Positions 35,223 through 44,019 are shown, counted from the stretch's first letter. The stretch: 64,000 nt of DNA from Oscillospiraceae bacterium (GCA_022846095.1 AP025583.1:2542001-2606000); one strand, 5' to 3'. The notes: a model not told the origin generated them from the sequence alone. Translations and numbers: made by a program.

Positions 35223-37448
35223 TTGATAGAGAGGTTTGACATCGCGGGCTACGCCCGCATCTCGGTAGACGAGGAGCTGGACCGGGACAACGTGTCCATC
35301 GAGAACCAGAAGGCCATCATCTCCGACTTCGTAAAGCAGAAATTCCCCGGTTCCACCCTCACCTTCTACGAGGACCGGGACCGCTCGGGCTACACCTTCG
35401 AACAGCGGGAGGGCTACCAGAAGATGCGCCGGGGGCTGATGGGGCATGAATACGACATCCTGGTCGTGAAGGACTTTTCCCGCTTCTCCCGCCGGAACTC
35501 CCGGGGGTTGGTGGAACTGGAGGACCTGCGGGACGCGGGGGTGCGGATCATCTCCATCGGAGACAACATCGACTTCCCCAACGACGACGACTGGCTGAAA
35601 ATCCAGTTCCAGTTCCTCATCAACGAAATGCCCGTCACCGACACCAGCAAAAAGGTGAAATCCGTCATCAAGCGCCGCCAGCAGGACGCGAAGTGGATTT
35701 GTGCCGCGCCCTACGGGTACATCGTCAACAAACAGCAGCAGTTTGAGGTCGTACCCACCGAGGCCGACATAGTGCGGCAGATTTTTACCCTCTACAACGG
35801 CGGCTGGGGCTACAAGAAGATTGCCAATTACCTCACCGACCAGGGCATCCCCACCCCCCGCATGGCCGAGCGGGAGCGGAAGGAGGCCGAGGGCGGGGAG
35901 TACCGCCGGGAGGTCAAGCCCGTGTGGGCCATCGTCACGGTGCAGGGCATTCTGGACAACGATTTTTACATCGGCACCCTGCGCCAGGGGAAGTACACCC
36001 GGAAGAAGATCAACGGCAAAGAGCAAAAGCGGGACGAGAGCGATCACCTGGTGTTTGAAAACCACCACCAGGCCATCATCGACTACCGCACCTTCGCCAC
36101 CACCAAGGCCCTGCGGGAGAAGCGCGCCACAAGCTGCTACCGGGGCGTGAAGATCAACGACAACGTGTACTCCGGCTTCCTGTTCTGCGGCGACTGCGGC
36201 AGTCCCATGTTCGCCATGAGCCGGTCGGACTTGAAGGACGCGTACCGCTGCGGCGAATACCACAAGCGGGGCCTCAAGGGCTGCACCAGCCACCACATCC
36301 GGGTGGACAGGCTGGACGAGGTGGTGAAGACCTACGTGCGCAAGGTGAAGGAGAACTCGGCGGACATGCTGGAACGCCTGAATGCTGACCTTGCCCGGGA
36401 GCGGGAGGACGTGGCCGAGACCGAGCAGAGCGCGGCCAATCTGGAGGCGGTGCTCGCCGACCTCCAGGAAGAGCTGAAGGCCACCAAGCGCCAGCGTATC
36501 CGGGACGTCATGAAGCACCCGGAAAACGAGGAGATGCTGGAGGAGACCTACGACGAGCTGGAATCCGACCTCCTGCGCCGGATCGAGGGCCTGCAAAACC
36601 AGATCGCCATGACGGAGGACAAGCGCAGCACCATCATCCGGGTGAACCGGGCGGCGAAGACAGCCATGGAGGTATTCGACGACATCCTCCAAAAGCCCAA
36701 GCTGGAGCGCAACGACCTGGAGCTTATTATCGAGCGGATGAACATCTTTGAGGATCATATTGAAATTCAGTTGAAGGCGGATGTGGATTCCATTCTGCGC
36801 AGTGGAACTCTTCCGGAAGACGCGGCGGGGGCAAGCCCCCGCCCTACAGAGACAAGGGATGCCGTGGCCGCTGTGGCGCTGACGGAGGACGGCGTAAATT
36901 TTCCTGAAGGCATCGTGGATAGCTTACAGACCCGCGTCGTCCAGGCCGCGTCCAAGCGGCCGGACAAGGTCTACGATGTCAGTGTTATCAGTGACGGCGA
37001 CCCGCTGGAGATTTACACCGATAAAGAGGGCGGCGTCATCTTTAAGAAGTACTCCCTCATGGGAGGGCTGTCCGATTTCGCCGGGCAGATGTGCGAAACT
37101 TTAAACAAGACCACAGGTGAAATCGCGGTCATCACCGACCGGGACGCCTGCATCGCCGTGGCCGGCACCGCCCGGCGGGAGCTGGCCGACAAGCGGGTAT
37201 CCGCCGAGCTGGAGCAGATCATGGAGGGCCGCCAGATCTACCAGTTCAAGGCCGGCGAGGAGGCCCTGCCCGTCTGCGAGGACGGGGACAAGTACTTGAT
37301 TTCCTGCGCCGCCCCCATCCTCTCCGAGGGGGACGTGCTGGGCTGCGTCCTCTTCGCCTCCACCGACAGCGACATGGCCAGCAGCGAGACCGACTACAAG
37401 CTGGCGCAGACCATTGCCGGCTTCCTGGGCCGCCACATGGAGGCTTAG
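35223..37448 (+). CDS. Large serine recombinase fused in frame to the SpoVT C-terminal region
   Basis: 741 aa. Resolvase domain at residues 1-150 with catalytic serine in YARIS and EDRDRSGY. Recombinase domain at about 160-300, zinc ribbon (CGDCGSPMF then YRCGEYHKRGLKGC), and a coiled coil around 375-480. From residue 591 the protein becomes GDPLEIYTDKEGGVIFKKYS, then a GAF-like domain matching SpoVT. SpoVT is a sporulation regulator of about 180 aa whose N-terminal AbrB half (MKATGIVRRIDDLGR type) is missing here. The element is therefore integrated inside spoVT, and the recombinase has captured its 3' end. The start is TTG 35223. Confidence 0.88.
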   Translation: MIERFDIAGYARISVDEELDRDNVSIENQKAIISDFVKQKFPGSTLTFYEDRDRSGYTFEQREGYQKMRRGLMGHEYDILVVKDFSRFSRRNSRGLVELEDLRDAGVRIISIGDNIDFPNDDDWLKIQFQFLINEMPVTDTSKKVKSVIKRRQQDAKWICAAPYGYIVNKQQQFEVVPTEADIVRQIFTLYNGGWGYKKIANYLTDQGIPTPRMAERERKEAEGGEYRREVKPVWAIVTVQGILDNDFYIGTLRQGKYTRKKINGKEQKRDESDHLVFENHHQAIIDYRTFATTKALREKRATSCYRGVKINDNVYSGFLFCGDCGSPMFAMSRSDLKDAYRCGEYHKRGLKGCTSHHIRVDRLDEVVKTYVRKVKENSADMLERLNADLAREREDVAETEQSAANLEAVLADLQEELKATKRQRIRDVMKHPENEEMLEETYDELESDLLRRIEGLQNQIAMTEDKRSTIIRVNRAAKTAMEVFDDILQKPKLERNDLELIIERMNIFEDHIEIQLKADVDSILRSGTLPEDAAGASPRPTETRDAVAAVALTEDGVNFPEGIVDSLQTRVVQAASKRPDKVYDVSVISDGDPLEIYTDKEGGVIFKKYSLMGGLSDFAGQMCETLNKTTGEIAVITDRDACIAVAGTARRELADKRVSAELEQIMEGRQIYQFKAGEEALPVCEDGDKYLISCAAPILSEGDVLGCVLFASTDSDMASSETDYKLAQTIAGFLGRHMEA
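36824..36847 (-). repeat. REP-like GTAG-footed palindrome inside the recombinase frame
   Basis: Minus strand reads GTAG at the foot (CTAC at 36844-36847 on the + strand), followed by arms GGCGGGGGC / GCCCCCGCC around two bases. It is translated in frame as GASPRPT between the recombinase and SpoVT parts. The same palindrome occurs twice in the RAYT gene. Confidence 0.75.
36993..37448 (+). pseudogene. spoVT: 3' part of spoVT (AbrB half missing)
   Basis: About 150 codons of stage V sporulation protein T. The end of the AbrB swapped-hairpin domain (DPLEIYTDKEGGVIFKKYS) is followed by the complete GAF-like sensor domain to its natural stop. The first 28 or so codons, with the DNA-binding N-terminus, are not present next to it nor anywhere seen in the window. 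It is read only as the tail of the recombinase. Excision would be expected to restore the gene if the 5' part lies beyond the left window edge. Confidence 0.8.
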
Positions 37449-37463
37449 CCGCCCCCGGCGTAT

Positions 37464-37507
37464 AAAACCGCCCCCTTTGGTATCGTCTTACCAAAGGAGG
37501 CGGTTTT
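37464..37507. terminator. Bidirectional terminator between spoVT 3' end and feo genes
   Basis: Arms 37464-37482 and 37489-37507, 19 bp with one mismatch, 6-nt loop, T5 on the + side and an A-run on the other. It serves two convergent transcripts. Confidence 0.85.
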
Positions 37508-37514
37508 TGTTCCG

Positions 37515-37670
37515 CTATTTTTTCCTGCCGCAGCCGCCGCCGTGGGGACAGTCCCCACAGCCCCCGCCGCAGCCGCAGTCTCCGCGCAGCTGGCGGCGCA
37601 GGTGGCGGATCACGTACCACACCGCCCACACCGCCAGCAGCGCCACGGCGGCGTAAATCAGATACTTCAT
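37515..37670 (-). CDS. FeoB-associated Cys-rich membrane protein
   Basis: 51-residue peptide. One N-terminal membrane segment (MKYLIYAAVALLAVWAVWYVI) is followed by RRQLRG and a Cys/Gly-rich tail with six cysteines (CGCGGGCGDCPHGGGC). This matches the FeoB_associated family, thought to help ferrous iron uptake. GAGGTGA precedes the ATG, 3 bp downstream of the feoB stop, so it is the last gene of the feo operon. Confidence 0.88.
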   Translation of the reverse strand: MKYLIYAAVALLAVWAVWYVIRHLRRQLRGDCGCGGGCGDCPHGGGCGRKK

Positions 37671-37673
37671 ACT

Positions 37674-40118
37674 TCACCTCAGAAACAGGGATCCCACCTG
37701 GTACACCAGCAGGGACACCAGATAGGCCGCACCCAGCTGCCAGGCGATGGAGGCCAGGGTCCATTTGGCGCTGTTCATCTCCTTGCGGATGGTGGACACC
37801 GCCGCCACGCAGGGCACATAGAGCAGCACGAACACCAGGAAGGCGTAGGCGGCCAGCGGGGTGGCGAAGGTGCCGGACATGGCCGCCGCGACGGCGGTGC
37901 CGCTGGCGCTGACGGCGAAGCCGTAGAACATACTCATGGAGGAGACCACCATCTCCTTGGCCACCAGGCCCGTCAGCAGGGCCACGGCGGCCTGCCAGGT
38001 ACCGAACCCCAGGGGCGTCAGGATGGGGGCGATAAGGCCGCCTATGGCGCCCAGGAAGGAGGCCTCCGGCGCGTCCACCATGGTTATCCCGCCCTGCCAG
38101 CCGAAGGACTGGAGGAACCAGATCACCACGCTCATGGCCAGGATAAGGGTGCCCGCCTTGAGCAGGAAGCCGCGCACCTTCTCCCACACGTGCAGTGTGA
38201 TGTTTTTCAGGGTGGGCAGGCGGTACGGGGGCAGCTCCAGCACGAAGGCGGCGGGCTCCCCCTTAAAGACAAACTTTTTCAGCACGATGCCCGATCCGAT
38301 GGCCAGCAGCAGCCCCAGCAGGTACAGGGAAAAGACCACCAGTCCCCCCTGTCGGGGGAAGAAGGCCCCGGTGAGCAGGGCGTACACCGGCAGGCGGGCG
38401 GAGCAGGACATGAAGGGGATGAGCATCATGGTCATGCGCCGGTCCTTGTCGTTCTCCATGGTGCGCGCCCCCATGATGGCGGGCACGGTGCAGCCGAAGC
38501 CCATCAGCATGGGGATGAATGCCTTGCCGCTCAGGCCGAAGCGCCGCAGCAGGCGGTCCATGATAAAGGCGGCCCGGGCCATGTAGCCCGAGTCCTCCAG
38601 AAAGGACAGGAAGAGGAAGAGGATGGCGATCTGGGGCAGGAAGGTGAGCACGCCCCCCACTCCGGCGATGACGCCGTCCACCAACAGGGACTCCACCCAC
38701 GGGGCCACCTGGGCCGCCGCCAGCACCGTGCGCACCAGCCCGGCGAACCAGCCGCCGATGAGGGCGTCCACCCCGTCGGCCAGGAGCTGCCCCGGCCCGA
38801 AGGTCACGGCGAACATCAGCAGCATCATCAGGAGAAACACGGGCACGGCCAGCCACTTCTGGGTGACCACGGCGTCAATCTTGTCCGAGAGGGTCAGCTC
38901 CCCCCGCTTGAGCCCCTTCTTCACCGCCAGGCCCACCACCCGCTGGATGAACTGGTAGCGGCTGTCCGCGATGAGGGTCTCCCGGTCGCCCAGGACGTAG
39001 GCCCCCTCGTACTCCTCGCACACCGCCTCCAGCCCCCGCCGGGTGGCGCCGTCCAGCCCCAGGGCCTTCTCCACAAGGGCGTCCCCCTCGATGAGCTTGA
39101 CGGAGGCCCAGTGGGCCGGGATGCGGGCGGCGTAGGCCCGGTCGTGGATCAGCTCGCCCACCTTGTGGTGGATCTGGTGGGTATAGTCGTCGTAGAGGTC
39201 ATCCGGCTCCACCGTCACGCCCACGTGCATCTGCTTGTGGGCCACCCGGAGCAGCTCCTCCACGTTGTCCCCGGAGCGGGCGGTGATGGGGATCACCGGC
39301 ACGCCCAGGGCCCGCGACAGGGCGTCCACGTCGATTTTGTCCCCGTGCTTTTCCACCTCGTCCATAAAGTTGAGGGCGATGACCATGGGCCGCTCCAGCT
39401 CCAGGAGCTGGATGGTTAAGTAGAGGTTGCGCTCGATATTGGTGGCGTCCACGATGTCGATGATGGCGTCGGGCCGCTCCCCCACGATGAAGTCCCGGGC
39501 CACGATCTCCTCCATGGAGTAGGGGGACAGGGAGTAGATGCCGGGCAGGTCCACCACCGTGACCGGCTTGCCGTCCACCGCCGCCTTGCCCTCCTTCTTC
39601 TCCACCGTCACGCCGGGCCAGTTGCCCACATACTGGTTGGAGCCCGTCAGGGCGTTGAAGAGGGTGGTCTTGCCGCAGTTGGGGTTGCCCACCAGGGCCA
39701 GCTTCATCTCCCGGGTGTCGTGGCTGGCGTAGTCCGGCGTGCCGCCGTGCTCCGCCGCCTCGTGGGCGTGGTCGGCGTTCATGCGCCGCAAGGTCTCCTC
39801 ATCCGGCACACGCTGGACCATGCCCGTCCGGCTCCTGCGGATGACCTGGCAGGCCTGGGCCTCCTCGCCGGTGGCCATGGTGATCTGCCGCGCGTCCTCC
39901 CGCCGCAGCGAGAGCTCATACCCCCGGATATTGACCTCGATGGGGTCCCCGAAGGGGGCGATTTTCCGCACGGTGATCTCCGTGCCGGGGGTCAGCCCCA
40001 TATCCACAAGGCGCCGCTTTACCGGCCCCTTGTCGCTGCCCACCCGGAGGATAACCCCGCTCTCGCCGGGCGCCAGGGCCTCCAGCGTCCCCGGGCTGCG
40101 CTCTGTCTGTGTGCTCAT
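37674..40118 (-). CDS. feoB: FeoA-FeoB fusion, ferrous iron transporter
   Basis: 814 aa. Residues about 10-85 are a FeoA SH3-like domain (GPVKRRLVDMGLTPGTEITVRK). From about 135 comes the FeoB G domain: GNPNCGKTT (G1), DLPGIYSL (G3), NFMD (G4). The Gate and core membrane domains follow to the C-terminus (PFMSCSARLPVYALL). It imports Fe(II) across the cytoplasmic membrane. FeoA and FeoB are usually separate; fusion is known in some Firmicutes. It is followed by the Cys-rich partner peptide. Confidence 0.95.
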   Translation of the reverse strand: MSTQTERSPGTLEALAPGESGVILRVGSDKGPVKRRLVDMGLTPGTEITVRKIAPFGDPIEVNIRGYELSLRREDARQITMATGEEAQACQVIRRSRTGMVQRVPDEETLRRMNADHAHEAAEHGGTPDYASHDTREMKLALVGNPNCGKTTLFNALTGSNQYVGNWPGVTVEKKEGKAAVDGKPVTVVDLPGIYSLSPYSMEEIVARDFIVGERPDAIIDIVDATNIERNLYLTIQLLELERPMVIALNFMDEVEKHGDKIDVDALSRALGVPVIPITARSGDNVEELLRVAHKQMHVGVTVEPDDLYDDYTHQIHHKVGELIHDRAYAARIPAHWASVKLIEGDALVEKALGLDGATRRGLEAVCEEYEGAYVLGDRETLIADSRYQFIQRVVGLAVKKGLKRGELTLSDKIDAVVTQKWLAVPVFLLMMLLMFAVTFGPGQLLADGVDALIGGWFAGLVRTVLAAAQVAPWVESLLVDGVIAGVGGVLTFLPQIAILFLFLSFLEDSGYMARAAFIMDRLLRRFGLSGKAFIPMLMGFGCTVPAIMGARTMENDKDRRMTMMLIPFMSCSARLPVYALLTGAFFPRQGGLVVFSLYLLGLLLAIGSGIVLKKFVFKGEPAAFVLELPPYRLPTLKNITLHVWEKVRGFLLKAGTLILAMSVVIWFLQSFGWQGGITMVDAPEASFLGAIGGLIAPILTPLGFGTWQAAVALLTGLVAKEMVVSSMSMFYGFAVSASGTAVAAAMSGTFATPLAAYAFLVFVLLYVPCVAAVSTIRKEMNSAKWTLASIAWQLGAAYLVSLLVYQVGSLFLR

Positions 40119-40195
40119 AGATCGACGACCGTTCCTTATTTGTTGTATTTTTGCAGCTTTTCTATGGTTTTCTAGATCAGTTTCCGTCTGTAACT

Positions 40196-40224
40196 ATCTT
40201 ATACTACGGGCTATCCCCTGTCAA
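40196..40224 (-). promoter_or_regulatory. Probable promoter of the feo operon
   Basis: TTGACA (minus strand, 40219-40224) with TAAGAT at 40196-40201 after 17 bp; TATAAG with a 15-bp spacer overlaps it. The leader to the start is about 75 nt. No clear DtxR or Fur box was identified. Confidence 0.5.
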
Positions 40225-40238
40225 GAAGAGCCGGGCCC

Positions 40239-41303
40239 TCACCGGGCCGCGGACGCCTCCTGGCTGGGGACCGCCCACAGCTGGAGGAGCTCCCCCAGCG
40301 CCGCGTCATAGTCCAATGCCAGCATATAGCCGCCCTCCTGGCTGGGCAGGGCGCCCTGGGGGAAGGAGATCTCAAGGTTGCCGGGAAACAGGACGATGTA
40401 CTCCGGCCGGAACGCCGCCTCCATCTCCGCCCGCAGGGTGGGCCCGGCCACACCGGCCAGGTCCAGCAGCCTCCCCTTCGCCTCCTCCTCCGGGCAGTTG
40501 AAGAGCGCCCAGTTGCTCAGCGCCTCCCCCGTCTCCCGGTCAAAGGCCGCACCCAGGCGGATCTCCTGGACAACCCGCCCGCCCAGCGGCAGGGTCACGC
40601 TGGTCAGGAAATACATCATGCGCCCGTTGGACGCCGTGGGCGATATGTCCTGGGCCACGGAACGGCATGCAAAAGCCTCCCTGTCCCCCAGATAATCCGC
40701 GTACGCCTTTTCAAGCTCCTCCCGGACGTCGTAGAGCAGGCCCTGCGCCTTGTAGTAGGCCAGCACCCGTTCCTGGGCTGCCGCGCCCAGGTCATCGAAG
40801 CTCTCCACCCCGCCCACGTAGACATTGGCCGGACCGGAGGGCTCCCGCTCACGCAGCAGCTCCGTCCCGTCCTCCAGCTTGTAGGCGGTACCGCTTGAAA
40901 TACCCCACACGTTCACCCGCGTCCCGTCCGCCAGCACCTCCGCCTCCGGCCGCAGCACGCCCGTGATTTCCACCTCGCTTGCGGGATAGGCCGTGAGCGC
41001 CCCGCCACCGTCCGTAGTCAGGGTTTGGCCAACCCGCCCGCACTTCGCGGTGAGCATGGCGCCCACCCGGGGCTCCCCCCGGTAAGCCTCCTCGTCGAAG
41101 CCGTTTACCCACGATAGGACGGAGGTCTCCTCCGTCATGAGGATCCCGGCCTCCTCCCCGTCCTCCATGCGCACGACCAGGGAGAAGGCCCCCTCCGCCC
41201 CGCCGCCGTGGACCTCCACCACCTCGCCGGAAATAGAACGGCCTCCGCCGCACCCGGACAGCAGCGCCAGGCAGAGCGCGAGCAGCAGCACATATTTTTT
41301 CAT
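40239..41303 (-). CDS. Lipoprotein of unknown function
   Basis: 354 aa from ATG 41303 (GGAAGG upstream). The signal peptide KKYVLLLALCLALLSGC has a lipobox, so it is probably lipid-anchored outside the cytoplasmic membrane. An N-terminal OB-like segment (ISGEVVEVHGGG, VLSWVNGFDEEAYRGEPRVGAMLTA) is followed by an alpha/beta region with no family I recognise. It is convergent with nothing and lies 120 bp upstream of the feo start. Confidence 0.7.
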   Translation of the reverse strand: MKKYVLLLALCLALLSGCGGGRSISGEVVEVHGGGAEGAFSLVVRMEDGEEAGILMTEETSVLSWVNGFDEEAYRGEPRVGAMLTAKCGRVGQTLTTDGGGALTAYPASEVEITGVLRPEAEVLADGTRVNVWGISSGTAYKLEDGTELLREREPSGPANVYVGGVESFDDLGAAAQERVLAYYKAQGLLYDVREELEKAYADYLGDREAFACRSVAQDISPTASNGRMMYFLTSVTLPLGGRVVQEIRLGAAFDRETGEALSNWALFNCPEEEAKGRLLDLAGVAGPTLRAEMEAAFRPEYIVLFPGNLEISFPQGALPSQEGGYMLALDYDAALGELLQLWAVPSQEASAAR

Positions 41304-41416
41304 CGAAACACCTTCCCCCCTCATCAGCAAAGCTGGAGACGGCCGCTTCACGCGCGGCGGCCATTACCCTTATCTTAACACACCGCCCGGCCCGCTTCAA
41401 GCCGCGGCGCGGCCCA

Positions 41417-41454
41417 AAAAGGCGGGCGTCCCTGTGGGAGGGACGCCCGCCTTT
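41417..41454. terminator. Bidirectional terminator
   Basis: Perfect 16-bp arms (41417-41432 and 41440-41455) beginning AAAA and ending TTTT, 7-nt loop. It lies after the CD1247-type gene. Confidence 0.85.
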
Positions 41455-41466
41455 TGCGATATAGAT

Positions 41467-41910
41467 TTACTCCTCTTCGTGGCAGCCGCAGCCGCAGCCC
41501 TCGTCGCCGCAGCAGTCGTCGCCCAGGTCGATGGCGAACTTCTCCTTGCAGTTGGGGCACTGGATGAAGCCGGCCTCCAGCACGCTCTCGTCGATGACCA
41601 GATCCTCCTTGCAGTTGGGGCACTCGACCTCGAAGAAGTCGTCCTCGTCCTCACAGCAGCAGCAATCGTCGTCGTCCTCGTCGTCCTCCTCGAAGACGAC
41701 CTCCTCCACGTCGGACAGGTCGTCGCTCAGCGCGTCGATCTCCTCGCCCAGCGCCACGGCGTTCTCCTCCAGATCCTCGATGGACAGGCCGACCTCCTCC
41801 AGAATGCCGATCATCACGGAGATGAGCTTGCCCTCCTTGGACTTCTCAGTGTCGATAGCCAGGCCCTCGGCCAGGCCCTTCAGATACGCGACCTTCTCAG
41901 AAATAGTCAT
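41467..41910 (-). CDS. CD1247-type protein with acidic linker and zinc ribbon
   Basis: 147 aa. The N-terminal helical domain (ISEKVAYLKGLAEGLAID, about residues 1-65) matches the CD1247 N-terminal family of Clostridia. An extremely acidic linker with a CCCC run is followed by a zinc ribbon (CPNCKEDLVID, CPNCKEKFAID) and a second Cys-rich tail ending CGCGCHEEE. Function unknown; it may bind several metal ions. It is often found near efp in this group, as it is here. Confidence 0.75.
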   Translation of the reverse strand: MTISEKVAYLKGLAEGLAIDTEKSKEGKLISVMIGILEEVGLSIEDLEENAVALGEEIDALSDDLSDVEEVVFEEDDEDDDDCCCCEDEDDFFEVECPNCKEDLVIDESVLEAGFIQCPNCKEKFAIDLGDDCCGDEGCGCGCHEEE

Positions 41911-41964
41911 GTTGTTCTCCTTTATTGTAGGCCGCGAAGGGCCTGTTTTGGGTGGTGCGGCTCG

Positions 41965-42534
41965 TTAGCCCTTGCAGCGCTCCAGGTACTCGCCGGTACG
42001 GGTGTCGATCTTAATGCGGTCGCCGGGGTTGATGAACAGGGGCACCTTAATCTCGGTGTCGGTCTCCAGCTTGGCGGGCTTGGTCACGTTGGTGGCGGTG
42101 TCGCCCTTAAAGCCGGGGTCGGTCTCGGTAACCTCCAGCTCCACGAAGGTGGGGGGCTCCACGGCAAAGATCTTGCCCTTGTAGGAGTTGATCTTGCAGA
42201 CCATGTTCTCCTTGACGAAGCGGAAGCTGTCGCCCAGCAGCTCGGCGCCGATGGGCACCAGGTCGTAGGTCTCGGCGTCCATGAAGTAGTACAGGTCGCC
42301 GTCGTTGTAGCTGTACTCCATGTCCTTGCGCTCCACAAAGGCCTGCTCGAACTTGGCGGTGGGGTTGAAGGAGGTCTCCGTCACGCCGCCGGTGATGACG
42401 TTCCTCATCTTGGTGCGGACAAAGGCGGCGCCCTTGCCGGGCTTCACGTGCTGGAACTCGACCACCTGCATGACCTGGCCGTCCATCTCGAAGGTCACGC
42501 CGTTGCGGAAATCACTGGCAGTTATCGTAGGCAT
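41965..42534 (-). CDS. efp: Translation elongation factor P
   Basis: Relieves ribosome stalling at polyproline. 189 aa with domain I KOW-like fold and the [15 protein letters not shown] loop carrying the modifiable residue position, then the characteristic C-terminal [22 protein letters not shown] lies just upstream of the start. It probably matters for the Pro-rich LCP protein encoded at 57434. Confidence 0.96.
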   Translation of the reverse strand: MPTITASDFRNGVTFEMDGQVMQVVEFQHVKPGKGAAFVRTKMRNVITGGVTETSFNPTAKFEQAFVERKDMEYSYNDGDLYYFMDAETYDLVPIGAELLGDSFRFVKENMVCKINSYKGKIFAVEPPTFVELEVTETDPGFKGDTATNVTKPAKLETDTEIKVPLFINPGDRIKIDTRTGEYLERCKG

Positions 42535-42581
42535 TGGTATTCATCCTCCAAAAAAGGTTTTTCTCAAAATTTAGCTAAATT

Positions 42582-42610
42582 ATTTTACCCTATTATTCCC
42601 CTCTTTGCAA
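42582..42610 (-). promoter_or_regulatory. Promoter of efp
   Basis: TTGCAA (42605-42610, minus strand) and TAAAAT (42582-42587) separated by 17 bp, about 50 bp before the efp ATG. Confidence 0.6.
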
Positions 42611-42616
42611 GGGTTT

Positions 42617-43681
42617 TTACAGAATAATCAGCTGCTTGGGCGACTTTGTCAGGATGTCGCAGCCCGTTTCGGTCATAATCACCACGTCCTCGATCCGCAC
42701 GCCGAATTTCCCGGGCAGGTAGATGCCCGGCTCGGCGGACACGGCGGCCCCCACGGGCATGGGGGTGGCGTCGGCGGTGTTGGCGTTGGGGGACTCGTGG
42801 ATCTCGATGCCCACGCTGTGGCCGTAGCCGTGGCCGAAGCAGTCCCCGTACCCCGCGTCCTCGATGACCTTGCGGGCGGCGGCGTCGATCTCCCTGCCGG
42901 GCACGCCGGCCTTGGAGGCGGCGATGCCCGCCAGCTGGGCCCGGAGCACGGTGTCGTACACGCGGCGCATCTCCTCGGTGGGCTCCCCCACCGCCACGGT
43001 GCGGGTCATGTCGGAGCAGTAGCCGCCGTAGATACAGCCGAAGTCCATGGTGATAAAGCTGCCCGGCTCCACCTTGCGCTCGCCGGGGATGCCGTGGGGC
43101 AGGCTGCCGTTGGGCCCGGTGACCACGATGGGGTCGAAGGACATCTTCTGCGCCCCGAAGCGCAGCATGTCGTACTCCAGCTTGGCGGCGATCTCCTTCT
43201 CGGTCATGCCGGGGCGGATGAACTTGACGATCTCGTCGAAGGCGCGGTCGGTGATCTCCTGCGCCTTGGCCATGAGGGCGATCTCCTCCTGGTCCTTGGC
43301 CGCGCGCAGGGTGTTTACCAGCTTCTGGGCGGGCAGCAGCTCGCAGGACAGGGCGGCGGTGTACATGCCGTGCTGGGCCACCGTCATGTAGTTCTCCTCA
43401 AAGCCCAGCTTTTGAATGCCCAGCTCGCCCACGGCCTGCTCCACCAGCACCTTGAAGTTCTTGGTGCGGTCGGTCATGATGATCTGCGCGCCGGTGACGG
43501 TGTTGCCCGCCGCCTCGATGTAGCGGGAGTCGGTGTAGTAGCGGCACTCGCTCCGGGTGACCAGCACCACGCCCTCGCCGTGGAAGCCCACGGCGTAGAA
43601 CTCCCCGGGCTCGCTGGTGAGCATCATGGCGTCCAGGCCGTATTCGTCCAGGCCCGCCGCGATCTGCTTGAGATGATTCAT
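42617..43681 (-). CDS. pepP: M24 family Xaa-Pro aminopeptidase
   Basis: 354 aa. Creatinase N-terminal domain, then the pita-bread catalytic domain. Metal ligands are visible: TMDFG, SDMTR, GHSVG, SAEPGIY and RIED. It removes N-terminal residues before proline. In many Clostridia a proline peptidase gene directly precedes efp, as here. The gene symbol is by family resemblance only. Confidence 0.9.
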   Translation of the reverse strand: MNHLKQIAAGLDEYGLDAMMLTSEPGEFYAVGFHGEGVVLVTRSECRYYTDSRYIEAAGNTVTGAQIIMTDRTKNFKVLVEQAVGELGIQKLGFEENYMTVAQHGMYTAALSCELLPAQKLVNTLRAAKDQEEIALMAKAQEITDRAFDEIVKFIRPGMTEKEIAAKLEYDMLRFGAQKMSFDPIVVTGPNGSLPHGIPGERKVEPGSFITMDFGCIYGGYCSDMTRTVAVGEPTEEMRRVYDTVLRAQLAGIAASKAGVPGREIDAAARKVIEDAGYGDCFGHGYGHSVGIEIHESPNANTADATPMPVGAAVSAEPGIYLPGKFGVRIEDVVIMTETGCDILTKSPKQLIIL

Positions 43682-43743
43682 CGTACAAACGCTCCTTTAT
43701 ATGTCATTTTGTTACGCTCAATTTCGGTTCCCCGGGCCAGAAC

Positions 43744-43765
43744 GGGCCGATGTGGGCATCGGCCC
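43744..43765. repeat. REP-like palindrome
   Basis: Arms GGGCCGATG / CATCGGCCC around TGGG, in the intergenic stretch upstream of pepP. A different core from the GGGGGC type but similar in size and position. Confidence 0.55.
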
Positions 43766-43790
43766 CCACGGTACGGGGGGAATACGGATT

Positions 43791-43874
43791 GCCGCGGCCT
43801 AACCCCCCGCGTTGACAAAAGCCTGGTAATCCCGCTTCATGGTCAGCGCGTCCTCGGCTTGGGTGCCCGCCGAC
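43791..43874 (-). repeat. Duplicated 3' end of the endonuclease IV-like gene (copy 1)
   Basis: 84-bp copy of 44020-44103, with about five mismatches, mostly transitions. It encodes the last 24 codons and stop of the neighbouring gene (SAGTQAEDALTMKRDYQAFVNAG). A 145-bp insert (43875-44019) separates the two copies. Confidence 0.85.
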
Positions 43875-44019
43875 CATCCCACCGGACCGAGGTCCGGCGG
43901 GAGCCCTTTGATTTGATCTGCGCGGCGGGAGTTAATCCCGCCGGCATCAAGGTTTTGCCGCAGGCAAAACGCTTGGTACGGCGCATAAGCGCCGCCCCGT
44001 CCCGCGGGGCCCCATGCGA
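43875..44019. repeat. Two-hairpin repeat element, copy A
   Basis: 145-bp insert lying between the two copies of the gene end. Core 43924-43976: hairpin GGCGGGA/TCCCGCC, then GGCATC, then a hairpin with arms AAGGTTTTGCC and GGCAAAACGCTT. The same core, with paired changes in both stems, occurs at 63757-63812. ATCTGC precedes the first hairpin in both. Confidence 0.75.

Larger units (their letters stand above)
30228..36992. mobile_element. Degenerate integrative element inserted in spoVT (left end unknown)
   Basis: Contains an orphan tail tube, two pseudogenes (DUF6076 and RepA-like), a candidate ncRNA, an intact tyrosine integrase and a serine recombinase at the right junction with spoVT. Mixed strand, lesions and two recombinases suggest remains of more than one element. 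The right end is set by the spoVT junction at about 36993. The left limit given is only where element-type genes start; the true end may lie outside the window. Confidence 0.5.

Noticed and set aside
37542-39419. A 625-codon open frame on the + strand
   Set aside because: It lies antisense to the feoB gene in GC-rich DNA and encodes a low-complexity Gly/His/Gln-rich product without domains. The long + frames opposite leuS, pepP, the LCP gene and the DUF4179 genes are rejected for the same reason.
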